A DNA stretch of 40,962 bases from a virus. A model generated the notes under the pieces. That model did not search any database and was not told the DNA's origin. It was given only the letters and a program-made list of their open reading frames with translations. The stretch spans positions 1-40,962 of the IMG/VR virus record IMGVR_UViG_3300012000_000046. The stretch is one strand, 5' to 3'. This document shows, in pieces, positions 6,196 through 14,787 of the stretch. Positions within the stretch are counted from its first letter, which is position 1; every line of letters starts with the position of its first letter. The translations under genes were made by a program, and so were the position numbers.

Positions 6196-9100
6196 CTAGT
6201 CGAACTGCGTCCACGGGAAGTCTTCGGGGCCGCCGGCGGTGACGTTGGCGGCCGTACTGCTGAACACGTTGTCGATCAGGGGGACTTTCGCCACGGCGGT
6301 CGCTGGTCGCGTGGGGGCCACGTCGCTGTTGGGTGTGATCGTCACCGTCGGCGAGGCCGGCGACGCTTGGCCGAAGTGATGCTCCAGGCGAACGTACTCG
6401 ACGTAGCCGTCCGAGAGGAAGGCTCCGTGGAGCCGGTAGCCGGCGGCGTAGAGTTCGTGCTTGATTTCGTCGGGAAAGTCCGCCGGCACGGAGTCGCTCG
6501 GCCCCAGTTCAACGGCGTCGAGGACGTTTCGCACGGACACGGTCGTTCGTCGTCGGCGACGCTCCGGAGGAATGAAGGCTCGCCGCAGGGTGCAGTTCTC
6601 CAGCGCTACGGAGTAGCGGCTGTCAATGAACTCGCACATGGCCGCGACAGCCTCGCTCTCCTCGGCCACGGTCTCGCGGTCGACGATCACGACGGTCGCC
6701 GACGTGTAGCCGCTGCCACGGCTCAGGATGCGAATCGACGAGATCGTGCCGGTCTCGGGGTTGATCGCCTTCTGAGGAATCTCCGCCGTCGCGCCTTCTC
6801 CGTCGCCGACGATGAACACAAGTGGCGGACGCGTGTAGCCCTTGCCACCGTTTTGGATCGTCACGGCCGAGACTCGGCCTTGCCTCACCTGGGCGGTCGC
6901 AGTGGCAGGGTTGTCCCAGGCCAGCGGCCTGCCGCCTCGAAGGCGGAGCCTCGCGCTCAACGCGTACTCAGACCCGCCTCGCGAGAGTACGGCGTCGCCG
7001 ATCCACTTCACCGAGATCGCGCCGCTGGCCGGCAGCGACGCTGTCGTGATCGACGCTCCGGTGCCGTCTTCGTCCTCGATGGTCATCGTCGGCGCGGTCG
7101 AGAAGAATCCGGCCGGAGCATCGAAGAAGTCTTGATCCTCCTCGGGCCACTCCTGCCGCCCGACGAACGGAGAGAATCCAACGACGCTTCCGACGACATC
7201 GAGACGAACGTCCTGCGGCAAGGATGCGGCTGAGTCGAATCCGCTGATCCAGTTTCGCAGAAAGAGTTTGCTGCGATTCAACGACGACTTATTCATTCGC
7301 CGCGACCAGAACTCATGCTCCGGCCCTCGCAGGCACACAGAAGGAAGTTGTCCGTCGCCCTCTACGGCCACTCCGGCCAACGTCAGTGCCGTGTCGGCCT
7401 CCACTTCGTGGTCGCCGTCGAAGATGACCTGGGGCGCGTAGTAGCACTCCAGCGGATGATCGAGTTCTGCCGTCAGGGTCGCGCCGCTGCCCTGAACACC
7501 TGTGGAGTCGATCTCGAACTGCGGAGGCGAGGTGTACGCGGCGACGCCGGCCGGCAAGCCCATCGGTGCTTGAAACTCTGCATTGACTGCTCGCTGAACT
7601 ACTCCGATGATTTCGCCGCTGCTGCCAGAGTAGGCGTACGCGACGATGTCTCCTTCTCTTGGCGGCATAACTCCGCCCAGGCGAGTCTGATCGTTGTCGA
7701 CGAGCAGACGAAACCTGTCATCCTTCGTCCCACCACCGCGAAACACTATGGGAATCAGCGTGTGTGGCACATACCCACTTCCCGGAGTCTGCACCCGAAG
7801 TCGTGTGACGACCTTGGGCAGCAAGACTTCGCCGATTGCCCCCCCGGAGCCTGCGCTCGCCCCAACAACCTCCGCGATTCCGAGTAGCGGAAATGTGTTG
7901 AGCCAATCGTGGATAGCGGTGCGATAGGCAAACCCGCGATATGTCGGCAACTTGCTCTTGGGCAGCGGCCCAACAGGCCCAACGATATTTGTCGACCAGT
8001 CACTCGACAGAGGCGATGAGAAGAAAAACGACCCCTTGCCGAACACGATCGGCCTGCGAACTGGACTGGACGGAGTCCTGAGCCCGTCGCCTGCCGGCGA
8101 CGCTTGCTGCGAAAAAAACGGCGGGTAGTAGTCGCTGCCCTGATCGGTAACAGAGACGCTGGTGGGTCGGCCAAGGATCACAGCCTTGATGATCGCGTTG
8201 CTGCGAGCGAGCCCTTCCACGGGCTGCGAGACGTGATCGCACGAAACCGCAGGAGGCTTCTGGAGGTTGCCTCCAGGATTCGTGACGTCCACTGCGACCA
8301 CTGACCCATTGATCCTCGCAGTGGCTGCCGCCCCGGAACCGACAGCCGCGATGCTGGCTGTGCCGGCCGCACCGAGTCCGCCGCCTCCCGTGATGATGAC
8401 TCTTGGGGGAGACTCGTAGCCATCTCCTCTGGATGTCAGTTCGATGGAGGAAACGAAGCCCTCGATCTCAGCCACTGCATCAGAGCCGCCTCCGGAGCCG
8501 GTGCTGATCACGCGAACGGTTGGCCGCGACGTGTAGCCCGTCCCGCCGCTTGTGACCTCGATGCGAACGATCCGGCCAGAGCCTGAGTCGAGGACGGCCC
8601 TCGCTGCCGCCCCCGATCCGCCGCCTCCGGTGATCTCGACGGTCGGCGTCGTGATGTATCCAGAGCCCTGCGAGAGCATGATGATCTCGGAAACGGAGCA
8701 TGAGATCGTAGCCGTCGCGGATGCCCCGCTGCCGCCGCCCCCGACGACGGTAACGCTGGGTGCTTCGGAGTAACCGTTGCCGCCTGACGAGACGGCGATG
8801 CTCTCGACGTCAAAGACTGCCTCAAACGAAACAAGCGGCGGCTGCTGGTGGTACATTCCGCCAGACGTGACCTCGACGGACGTCACTCGCCCATTGTCGT
8901 CGATCCGCGAGATCGCCTCGGCCGGCAGCCCTGGAGACGAGAATCGAACTCGCGGAGGGTGTCGGTATCCAGTGCCGCCTGCCGTGACGTCGATCCTCCA
9001 CACACCCCCGGCGATCGTCGTCTGCGCGGCAGCGCCGACGACAGTTGGAGGCGTCTCGTATCCAGACCCGCCGTCGACGACAGCGATGCCGACGACCTTG

Positions 9101-12100
9101 CCATCGATGGTCACCGTGCCTGAGGCGACGCCGCTGGGTTTGCTTGTCGTCACAGACGGCGGATAGTCGTAGCCCTCGCCGGTGTCGGTCGCGGCGATCG
9201 CGATCGGAGCCACAACTCGCGGGGTTGAGGGCTCCGAGATCGCGAGCCCTCGCAGAAACGGGCCAGTCCCGACTAAGTTCCAGCCCAAATCCTCAGAGCG
9301 AACTGCCCAGAGCCTGCCGCCAACGTCGCGACAGACGTGAGTCGCATCGCCCTCGTCGTAGTACGGCAGTGGAATGTTTTCGGGGGCGACCGCCGTTACT
9401 CGCGTCACTGCCTGAAATGACGCAAACGCCTCGGGAGTAAACGACAGCCTGTCCCGCACGCTTCGCAGGGTTCCGTCCGGAGCGACGGCTACGCCCGCGA
9501 AATATGGACGCGAGAGAAGCCCGCGCTGCTCGACGATCGCTGGAGAGGGCTCGACTGTCTCGCTGAGACTGTCGAGGCACCACAGCGAAAACGGCGTGAA
9601 CCGGAGTTCAGGAGACTCGAATACCTCAACAACGACGCCTTGCCCGTTAGTTACGCTGGCTGTGGGGGGCGTGTCGCTGACGAGGCTGATGTACACCGGA
9701 GTGCGGATACCTCCGCGAGACGACATCGGCGCTTCGATGCTGCCGTTAGATAGAGTTCTACTGACAGAGAACTCGTTCCGGACTCCTCCCGGAACCGGTT
9801 CGCCTCTAGCGGAGAGCGACAGCCTCGGGCCGGAGACGCTCAGTATTCCTGTGCTGCCTCCTGACCCTGGCGTCCGCACGACGGCAATGAAGTTCCGTTG
9901 CTCTACTCGATCGCCGTCAACGGCCGTGTATCTCTGCGCAATGCGGGTGGAGGCGCTTATTCCGCAGTCCGACCGTTCGACATCCACCACGGTAACAGTC
10001 CGCTCGTCGATGGTCGTTGGATTCCACTCTGGCGGCGCCGCGGGGCTCCACCATCCCGTGACGCTTCGGGTTGCCTCTGAGTATGCCCCCGCCTCCGGCA
10101 CTCGCCACCGCCCCGATGAGTCTCGCAGGAGCCCGTTCTCGCCGACGTGAACGATTCCATGCCCGACAACGCTGGCGGTGAGCGACAGTGTGTGCGGCGA
10201 GAGGCCCGGCCCCCGGTAGTCCACCGTAACGCTCCCGGCATACCCCACTCCGTGATCCATCAAACGGAGGGCTCGCGGCCTGTATCGCAAGAGTGCGGCA
10301 TCACTGTCCTGAGTCCCGGCCTTGAGCGCGTAAACTCCCCTTGTCTCCTGAGAGGCAAAGACGTGACTGAGCGATGCGACCTTGTTTCCGTAAGAAGGCC
10401 TCGGGGCTCTCATAAATGCCACCCCACCGAACGCATCGAAGGCGAGGTCTCCCGAGACCGCAAAGCGGAGATGGCCGCCTGTTGGTGTCGGCTTTGCGGT
10501 GACTCCTGGCCGAGCCCTCGCGATGTCTCTGAGCCTGCGTCTGTACACAGCGGCGGCATCAGTCATGTCCGTCGGATCGTCCTGGAATCTTGCTGGCAGC
10601 GATGCGTTGTCAGCAATCGCCGCAGAGTTGCCCCACCACAAGAGTTGCCCGCCTGCGTATGCAAAAGCATCACCATTCAAGCCGAACCCTGCCGACGTGC
10701 AAGCAGTCAGTCCAGAGTTATGCGGTGCAGGGTCTCCGCCAAAGTACACAAGTGCCTCTGGTTCTTCGTCGTACTTCCCGTTCTCGGCGACCGTAACAGG
10801 CCCGACGACTGGATGCCGTAACGTCTCGTCGTACACAACCTCGGCGATCGCCCTGGCTGAAAAGTCCCCTCCGGTCGGATAGATAAAGTGAACGCGCTGC
10901 GCATCTGATGGCTTCGACCAACTGGGAGATGGGTCGGCAAGTACGTTCTCGCGAACGGGGCCACGGTACTGCTGTGCGCCTGAAATGGTCGGCGTCGGCG
11001 TTCCGTCCGGGAGGGGGCTCGGGGCTGACCTGTGGCTGACCGAATGCTCACGCAGGACTCCGTCGACAGACTGATAGACCCGCTTCGACTCGCCGACGCC
11101 CGTGACCGCAACCTCACCGCCGACGAAGAACGGCACAGACGTGTTGAGGAGGTCGTTGTCCCGACGTCCATCCGCCCACCAAGACTGCGATCCATCGGCC
11201 TCTTCGGCCCCGAAAATCTCAGGGACGTAGCAGCCGACTCCGCTGCCTGCACCAGCAAAGCCGACGTTTTGTGCAGCCAAGGGCCAATACTTGTGCGGCC
11301 TTGCCAGAACCTCGATGCACAAGGCCGGCGGCTGAGGCATTGACAGCGAGGCAGCGAGCGAAACCTTGGCTACATATCTCGAATCGACGGTGACCTCAAG
11401 CGGGTGTCGCTCATGGTTTGGCCCGAGAAGGTAGGCCCTGATGCACTCCGAGACGTAGTCGACAAACTGCTGCCTGCCGCTTTCGCTGTCCTCAAACTGC
11501 GGAGAGTAGGGGCCGAGGAAAATTGTCTCCTCGAATGGATGAACGACACCTCCGGATGCTGCCGTAAGCCCCGACATCGCCAGTCGGTGTCGCTTGAGCA
11601 TCTCGGCCGGTTCAATAATGAGTTCCGTACTTTCTGTCGGAGTCCTGTATGGATTCCTGTGCGGATTGATGTAATCCGCCGCGTCTTCATCGACGCTGAC
11701 GATCTCGCTTGGGGCGAGAATGGCCTCGCCGACAATCACGCCCCCGTCGAATCGACGGCCGCCAACCGCACCCGACGCTGCGACAACAGCGCAGGGAAAA
11801 TACTGCGACCGTTCAGTGGTGTATGCGCCCGTCGCCATCGCAAATCTTGTCGCCGACTTTGTGTAGCCGCTTCCCCCTTCATCTACAGACAACGAAAGCC
11901 GCCCGATGATTCCATCGACCACCGCTGCCGCCTCGCTGCCTCCGCCTCCGGCAAACGACAACGTCGGCGGCAGCGTCCACACTTCGGGGTTCGAGATCAC
12001 CTTGACCTCAAGGACTCTCGACCCGGCCGGAATGGCCCTGGCACTGGCTCCCTCTCCGTCGCCGGTGACCTCCACGTCAAGCGGCTCATCGTCGAGCGGC

Positions 12101-13455
12101 GAATAGACGGGAGACCCAGGCGAGTTCAGTGTCCAATCAATGATCGCCCCTGCTGGGCTGACGACCGCCGTTGCTGTTGCGCCTGTTCGCGTCTCGACCG
12201 CAGTGGCGAACGTGTACCCGGAGCCTCCGCTGGTGACCTCAAGTCCTCCAACTCCGCAGCGAGACATCTCAGAGACTTCGATGTACGCGGCGTTGGGCTG
12301 TGCGTCAGCGGACTGATCTCCAGCCGCTGGTGCTACGTTGACCGTCGGAACAGAGGTGTATCCAGTCCCTTCGCTGATGACCCGCACTCGCTTGGGCTCT
12401 GCGATGGAGATCGTCGCATTCCCAGTCACCGTGGCCGTGACCGGGTGACGGTAGCCCTCTCCTGGATCGAGAATGACGACGGACTCTACGGCGCCTGTTG
12501 CGCCGACCCTTGCCTTGATGACGGCACCTGATCCTGTGCCTTCATGTCCCGTCACCGTCACCGTTGGTTCGCTGCTCGGCGTGTACCCGGAGCCTCCGGA
12601 CGAGATCGTTGCCGAGAGAATACAGCCGTCGTCGATCTTCGCGCGATATTCGGATCGAACCGTAGCGCCGCTGCCGGGCTCGCCGGTGGCAACAGAGATA
12701 TCATAGTTATCGACGTACCCCGATCGCCTGAGGCGGAGTCGCAACTTCTGAATGCTTACGGAAGACCGGGGCGTTTCGGTAAACCAAACTGGCAGGAATC
12801 GTGGTTGGTCAAGTGAAAAGTCAGTTCGTAAACTTGAGATCGGTGAGTTCAGTTTCGCTCGCCACGCTGCCGGTGACGGAGATGCGATACTGCCAGAGAA
12901 CGTACCGCCCGAACTCCAGTCGCAGTCGACACCGGACTGCCAGTCGCCCAGTGTCCACATCGACCCGTCCGTCTTTACTGCGATGATCGCGCTTTGGGAC
13001 ACGGTCGCTTGACTGCCGATCACGGTCGGTACGCTGGCGGCGGGGGGAGACGCCACGAACTTCCAGTCGGCGTCGTCGCCGACCTGGAGCAGCGAGGAAA
13101 GGGGCTCCAGGCCGTCGCTCCAGAGCAACGTATCGGTGACAGAGTATCTCATACTCCGGTCGACGATTCTCGTTGCGACACTCGATTTGCGATATGCAGC
13201 AGCCTCAAATGCTGCACCGCCCCATACATACAACTTTCCGTCCTCAGACACGCCGGCTGCGCCGCAGACGGACTTGAACTTGACTGGGCTAGTCACGACT
13301 CGACCAGACCTAGCCCCAGCGGGGTGCAGAGCCTCGGAATGCCGAGGCCGCCCGGCGGGAAACTCGGGGTTGTATCCGTCCGGAAACTGTCTCGGAATGC
13401 CACGGCCAATCGTGTTGGCCTGCGGAGGCTTGCAGCACAGGGGCCAGAACGACAT
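6196..13455 (-). CDS. Giant tail/tip protein with RCC1-like segments and GGSGYT repeats
   Basis: At 2,419 residues this is the largest gene. It is downstream of the tape measure, where tail-tip and host-recognition proteins are encoded. The N-terminal part has RCC1-like blade motifs (VSEDGKLYVWG near residue 70, VKTDGSMWTLGDW near 170, and GGQLLWWG later), suggesting a beta-propeller. Three blocks carry about twenty 40-50-residue beta repeats of the form V-x-V-x-S-G-G-x-G-Y-x-x-x-P-x-V-x-I-x-G-G-G-G-x-G-A: near residues 280-540 (DNA about 11845-12620), 1415-1745 (8230-9205) and 2180-2260. No catalytic motif, signal or membrane segment is seen. ATG 13455 is chosen over GTG 13458 because GAGG sits seven bases before it. 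Adhesin function is inferred from size, repeats and position. Confidence 0.8.
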   Translation of the reverse strand: MSFWPLCCKPPQANTIGRGIPRQFPDGYNPEFPAGRPRHSEALHPAGARSGRVVTSPVKFKSVCGAAGVSEDGKLYVWGGAAFEAAAYRKSSVATRIVDRSMRYSVTDTLLWSDGLEPLSSLLQVGDDADWKFVASPPAASVPTVIGSQATVSQSAIIAVKTDGSMWTLGDWQSGVDCDWSSGGTFSGSIASPSPAAWRAKLNSPISSLRTDFSLDQPRFLPVWFTETPRSSVSIQKLRLRLRRSGYVDNYDISVATGEPGSGATVRSEYRAKIDDGCILSATISSGGSGYTPSSEPTVTVTGHEGTGSGAVIKARVGATGAVESVVILDPGEGYRHPVTATVTGNATISIAEPKRVRVISEGTGYTSVPTVNVAPAAGDQSADAQPNAAYIEVSEMSRCGVGGLEVTSGGSGYTFATAVETRTGATATAVVSPAGAIIDWTLNSPGSPVYSPLDDEPLDVEVTGDGEGASARAIPAGSRVLEVKVISNPEVWTLPPTLSFAGGGGSEAAAVVDGIIGRLSLSVDEGGSGYTKSATRFAMATGAYTTERSQYFPCAVVAASGAVGGRRFDGGVIVGEAILAPSEIVSVDEDAADYINPHRNPYRTPTESTELIIEPAEMLKRHRLAMSGLTAASGGVVHPFEETIFLGPYSPQFEDSESGRQQFVDYVSECIRAYLLGPNHERHPLEVTVDSRYVAKVSLAASLSMPQPPALCIEVLARPHKYWPLAAQNVGFAGAGSGVGCYVPEIFGAEEADGSQSWWADGRRDNDLLNTSVPFFVGGEVAVTGVGESKRVYQSVDGVLREHSVSHRSAPSPLPDGTPTPTISGAQQYRGPVRENVLADPSPSWSKPSDAQRVHFIYPTGGDFSARAIAEVVYDETLRHPVVGPVTVAENGKYDEEPEALVYFGGDPAPHNSGLTACTSAGFGLNGDAFAYAGGQLLWWGNSAAIADNASLPARFQDDPTDMTDAAAVYRRRLRDIARARPGVTAKPTPTGGHLRFAVSGDLAFDAFGGVAFMRAPRPSYGNKVASLSHVFASQETRGVYALKAGTQDSDAALLRYRPRALRLMDHGVGYAGSVTVDYRGPGLSPHTLSLTASVVGHGIVHVGENGLLRDSSGRWRVPEAGAYSEATRSVTGWWSPAAPPEWNPTTIDERTVTVVDVERSDCGISASTRIAQRYTAVDGDRVEQRNFIAVVRTPGSGGSTGILSVSGPRLSLSARGEPVPGGVRNEFSVSRTLSNGSIEAPMSSRGGIRTPVYISLVSDTPPTASVTNGQGVVVEVFESPELRFTPFSLWCLDSLSETVEPSPAIVEQRGLLSRPYFAGVAVAPDGTLRSVRDRLSFTPEAFASFQAVTRVTAVAPENIPLPYYDEGDATHVCRDVGGRLWAVRSEDLGWNLVGTGPFLRGLAISEPSTPRVVAPIAIAATDTGEGYDYPPSVTTSKPSGVASGTVTIDGKVVGIAVVDGGSGYETPPTVVGAAAQTTIAGGVWRIDVTAGGTGYRHPPRVRFSSPGLPAEAISRIDDNGRVTSVEVTSGGMYHQQPPLVSFEAVFDVESIAVSSGGNGYSEAPSVTVVGGGGSGASATATISCSVSEIIMLSQGSGYITTPTVEITGGGGSGAAARAVLDSGSGRIVRIEVTSGGTGYTSRPTVRVISTGSGGGSDAVAEIEGFVSSIELTSRGDGYESPPRVIITGGGGLGAAGTASIAAVGSGAAATARINGSVVAVDVTNPGGNLQKPPAVSCDHVSQPVEGLARSNAIIKAVILGRPTSVSVTDQGSDYYPPFFSQQASPAGDGLRTPSSPVRRPIVFGKGSFFFSSPLSSDWSTNIVGPVGPLPKSKLPTYRGFAYRTAIHDWLNTFPLLGIAEVVGASAGSGGAIGEVLLPKVVTRLRVQTPGSGYVPHTLIPIVFRGGGTKDDRFRLLVDNDQTRLGGVMPPREGDIVAYAYSGSSGEIIGVVQRAVNAEFQAPMGLPAGVAAYTSPPQFEIDSTGVQGSGATLTAELDHPLECYYAPQVIFDGDHEVEADTALTLAGVAVEGDGQLPSVCLRGPEHEFWSRRMNKSSLNRSKLFLRNWISGFDSAASLPQDVRLDVVGSVVGFSPFVGRQEWPEEDQDFFDAPAGFFSTAPTMTIEDEDGTGASITTASLPASGAISVKWIGDAVLSRGGSEYALSARLRLRGGRPLAWDNPATATAQVRQGRVSAVTIQNGGKGYTRPPLVFIVGDGEGATAEIPQKAINPETGTISSIRILSRGSGYTSATVVIVDRETVAEESEAVAAMCEFIDSRYSVALENCTLRRAFIPPERRRRRTTVSVRNVLDAVELGPSDSVPADFPDEIKHELYAAGYRLHGAFLSDGYVEYVRLEHHFGQASPASPTVTITPNSDVAPTRPATAVAKVPLIDNVFSSTAANVTAGGPEDFPWTQFD
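8230..9205 (-). repeat. Dense block of GGSGYT-type coding repeats
   Basis: About eight imperfect repeats of roughly 120-150 bases follow one another inside the giant tail gene. In protein they read GGxGYxxxPxVxxxGGGGxGAxA. Short DNA strings such as the complement of GGCGGGGGCTCCGG-like runs recur. Similar blocks lie at 11845-12620 and near 6700-6900 in the same gene. Confidence 0.75.
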
Positions 13456-13464
13456 CACTCAACC

Positions 13465-13815
13465 TCAGCACTGCGAGTTCACCAGCACCAGCGTGGTGCC
13501 AGACGGGGCCACCAGGGCGATGCGATAGGCTGGGTCTGGGAGGATCGAGCAGAGAAAGTTCATCGCGGCTGCCGTCGACGTGTTGGTCGTGTCCGACGCG
13601 TAGAAGACTTGCTTGACCGTATCTTTCGGCCACGCGCCGACGAAACGCACCTCTTCGATGCCGCCGCCGCCGCCGCCGGGGGCTCTGGGAAGAGTGCTGG
13701 AGGTTCGACCTCGTCGGGACGACTCGAAAGCCAGCACCGCATTGTTGATCCGCTGCGCGTCTCGAACGCGGAAGCGGACGAGTTGCTCGCTCTTGTTGCT
13801 TGGCTGCCCGGACAC
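13465..13815 (-). CDS. Hypothetical small virion-associated protein, 116 residues
   Basis: GTG 13815 has GGAGG five bases upstream. The product has an N-terminal polar part (QLVRFRVRDAQRINNAVLAFESSRRG), a Gly run of six, and a hydrophobic beta-rich C-terminal half with IALVAPSGTTLVLVNSQC. No family is recognised. It lies between two tail-region genes in the same direction, with small gaps on both sides, so it is likely a minor tail component or assembly factor. Confidence 0.6.
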   Translation of the reverse strand: MSGQPSNKSEQLVRFRVRDAQRINNAVLAFESSRRGRTSSTLPRAPGGGGGGIEEVRFVGAWPKDTVKQVFYASDTTNTSTAAAMNFLCSILPDPAYRIALVAPSGTTLVLVNSQC

Positions 13816-13824
13816 CGGAGCCTC

Positions 13825-14781
13825 CTAGAGGTTGTATGGGTAGCCAACGAAGGCCTGATTCGGAATCGGCTCGAACGTCCCGACGAACGGCAGCATTCGA
13901 TACAGACGGAACGTCAGAAGATCAGGCGGCTGGCCTGGAGTCTTGGCGACTCCCCTGCTCAGTGCCGCTGGCTCGCTCACGGGCTCAGAGCCGGCGAGAA
14001 TCTTTCGCCGCTTTCCGGCGACCAACTCATTGAAGCCGACGTCCCAAGTCTGCAAGTCCCATTTCGACGCCCTGTAGGCCAAGGTGATCGTCGTGTCGAA
14101 GAAGTACGTCTTGACCGGCGGTGCGTCCGGAGTCAGGGCCGGAATCACCTCGAACTTGCGAGACGCAGAGACGCTCTGACACTTCCAGGTCTTCGGTGCG
14201 CCTCCGCTCCAGGTGTCGGAGTTGATCGCACCGACGTACAACTGCGCCTTGGCGTAGTCGAATGGCGGCTTCTGGTTGTACTGGATCGTGACATTGAACT
14301 CGGACTCGTCGCGGTCGAGTCCCGAGAGCGGGTCGCCAGCCGTGTTGATGATGACCTTGGTCTCGGTGTTGTTGTTGTCTCCGCCGGAGTAGTGCCAGAA
14401 GGCGGGAGCCGAAGTGAGCGAGCCCGAGAACGTGTACTGGGAAGGGCGACGCCACGGAATCTTGTCGGACTCGTCGAGGTGCCGGTAGTTGTAGGTGACC
14501 TTATAGTGAAACGGGCTTTCGCCGTCCTGGCTTGTGCCGGATTCGACCAGCACGGCGTTTGGGTCGTCGGGATACGGGTCTCTCCAAGAAATCCCCGGAG
14601 CAGCCGCGACGCACGACATATTCGGATTGATGACTTCTGTCCGCACCAGAAAGACGCGAACGTACTGCGGCACGCCCTCCAGGTTCGCAGTCCGCGAACG
14701 GCCTCGATACATCTCGCGACAATCTAGGATGCCCGGAAGGCCGACGTCCCACGGCGGCCCGACTGGATTTGGCTCTGGCAT
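13825..14781 (-). CDS. Putative minor tail / virion structural protein, 318 residues
   Basis: The protein is soluble, rich in aromatic and beta-forming residues (TYNYRHLDESDKI, FNVTIQYNQK, TTITLAYRASKWDLQTWDVGFNELV) and lacks cysteine clusters, signal peptide and membrane segments. Placed immediately after the tape measure gene (6-base gap) and ahead of the giant fibre, it occupies the position of distal tail or tip components in siphoviruses. The segment about residues 215-250 reads like a jelly-roll or tail-tube-type beta domain, but I recognise no named family. ATG 14781 has GAGG upstream at a somewhat long spacing. Confidence 0.6.
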   Translation of the reverse strand: MPEPNPVGPPWDVGLPGILDCREMYRGRSRTANLEGVPQYVRVFLVRTEVINPNMSCVAAAPGISWRDPYPDDPNAVLVESGTSQDGESPFHYKVTYNYRHLDESDKIPWRRPSQYTFSGSLTSAPAFWHYSGGDNNNTETKVIINTAGDPLSGLDRDESEFNVTIQYNQKPPFDYAKAQLYVGAINSDTWSGGAPKTWKCQSVSASRKFEVIPALTPDAPPVKTYFFDTTITLAYRASKWDLQTWDVGFNELVAGKRRKILAGSEPVSEPAALSRGVAKTPGQPPDLLTFRLYRMLPFVGTFEPIPNQAFVGYPYNL

Positions 14782-14787
14782 GGCGAA

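Noticed and set aside
8230-12620. Regular spacing of similar DNA strings as a CRISPR or non-coding repeat array
   Set aside because: All repeats are in frame within one long gene and differ at wobble positions, which shows they are protein repeats.
12994-14727. A 577-codon open frame on the plus strand
   Set aside because: It is antisense to three well-supported tail genes, is rich in Arg/Gly/Ala and has no recognisable domain or ribosome binding site; it is a GC-rich shadow frame.
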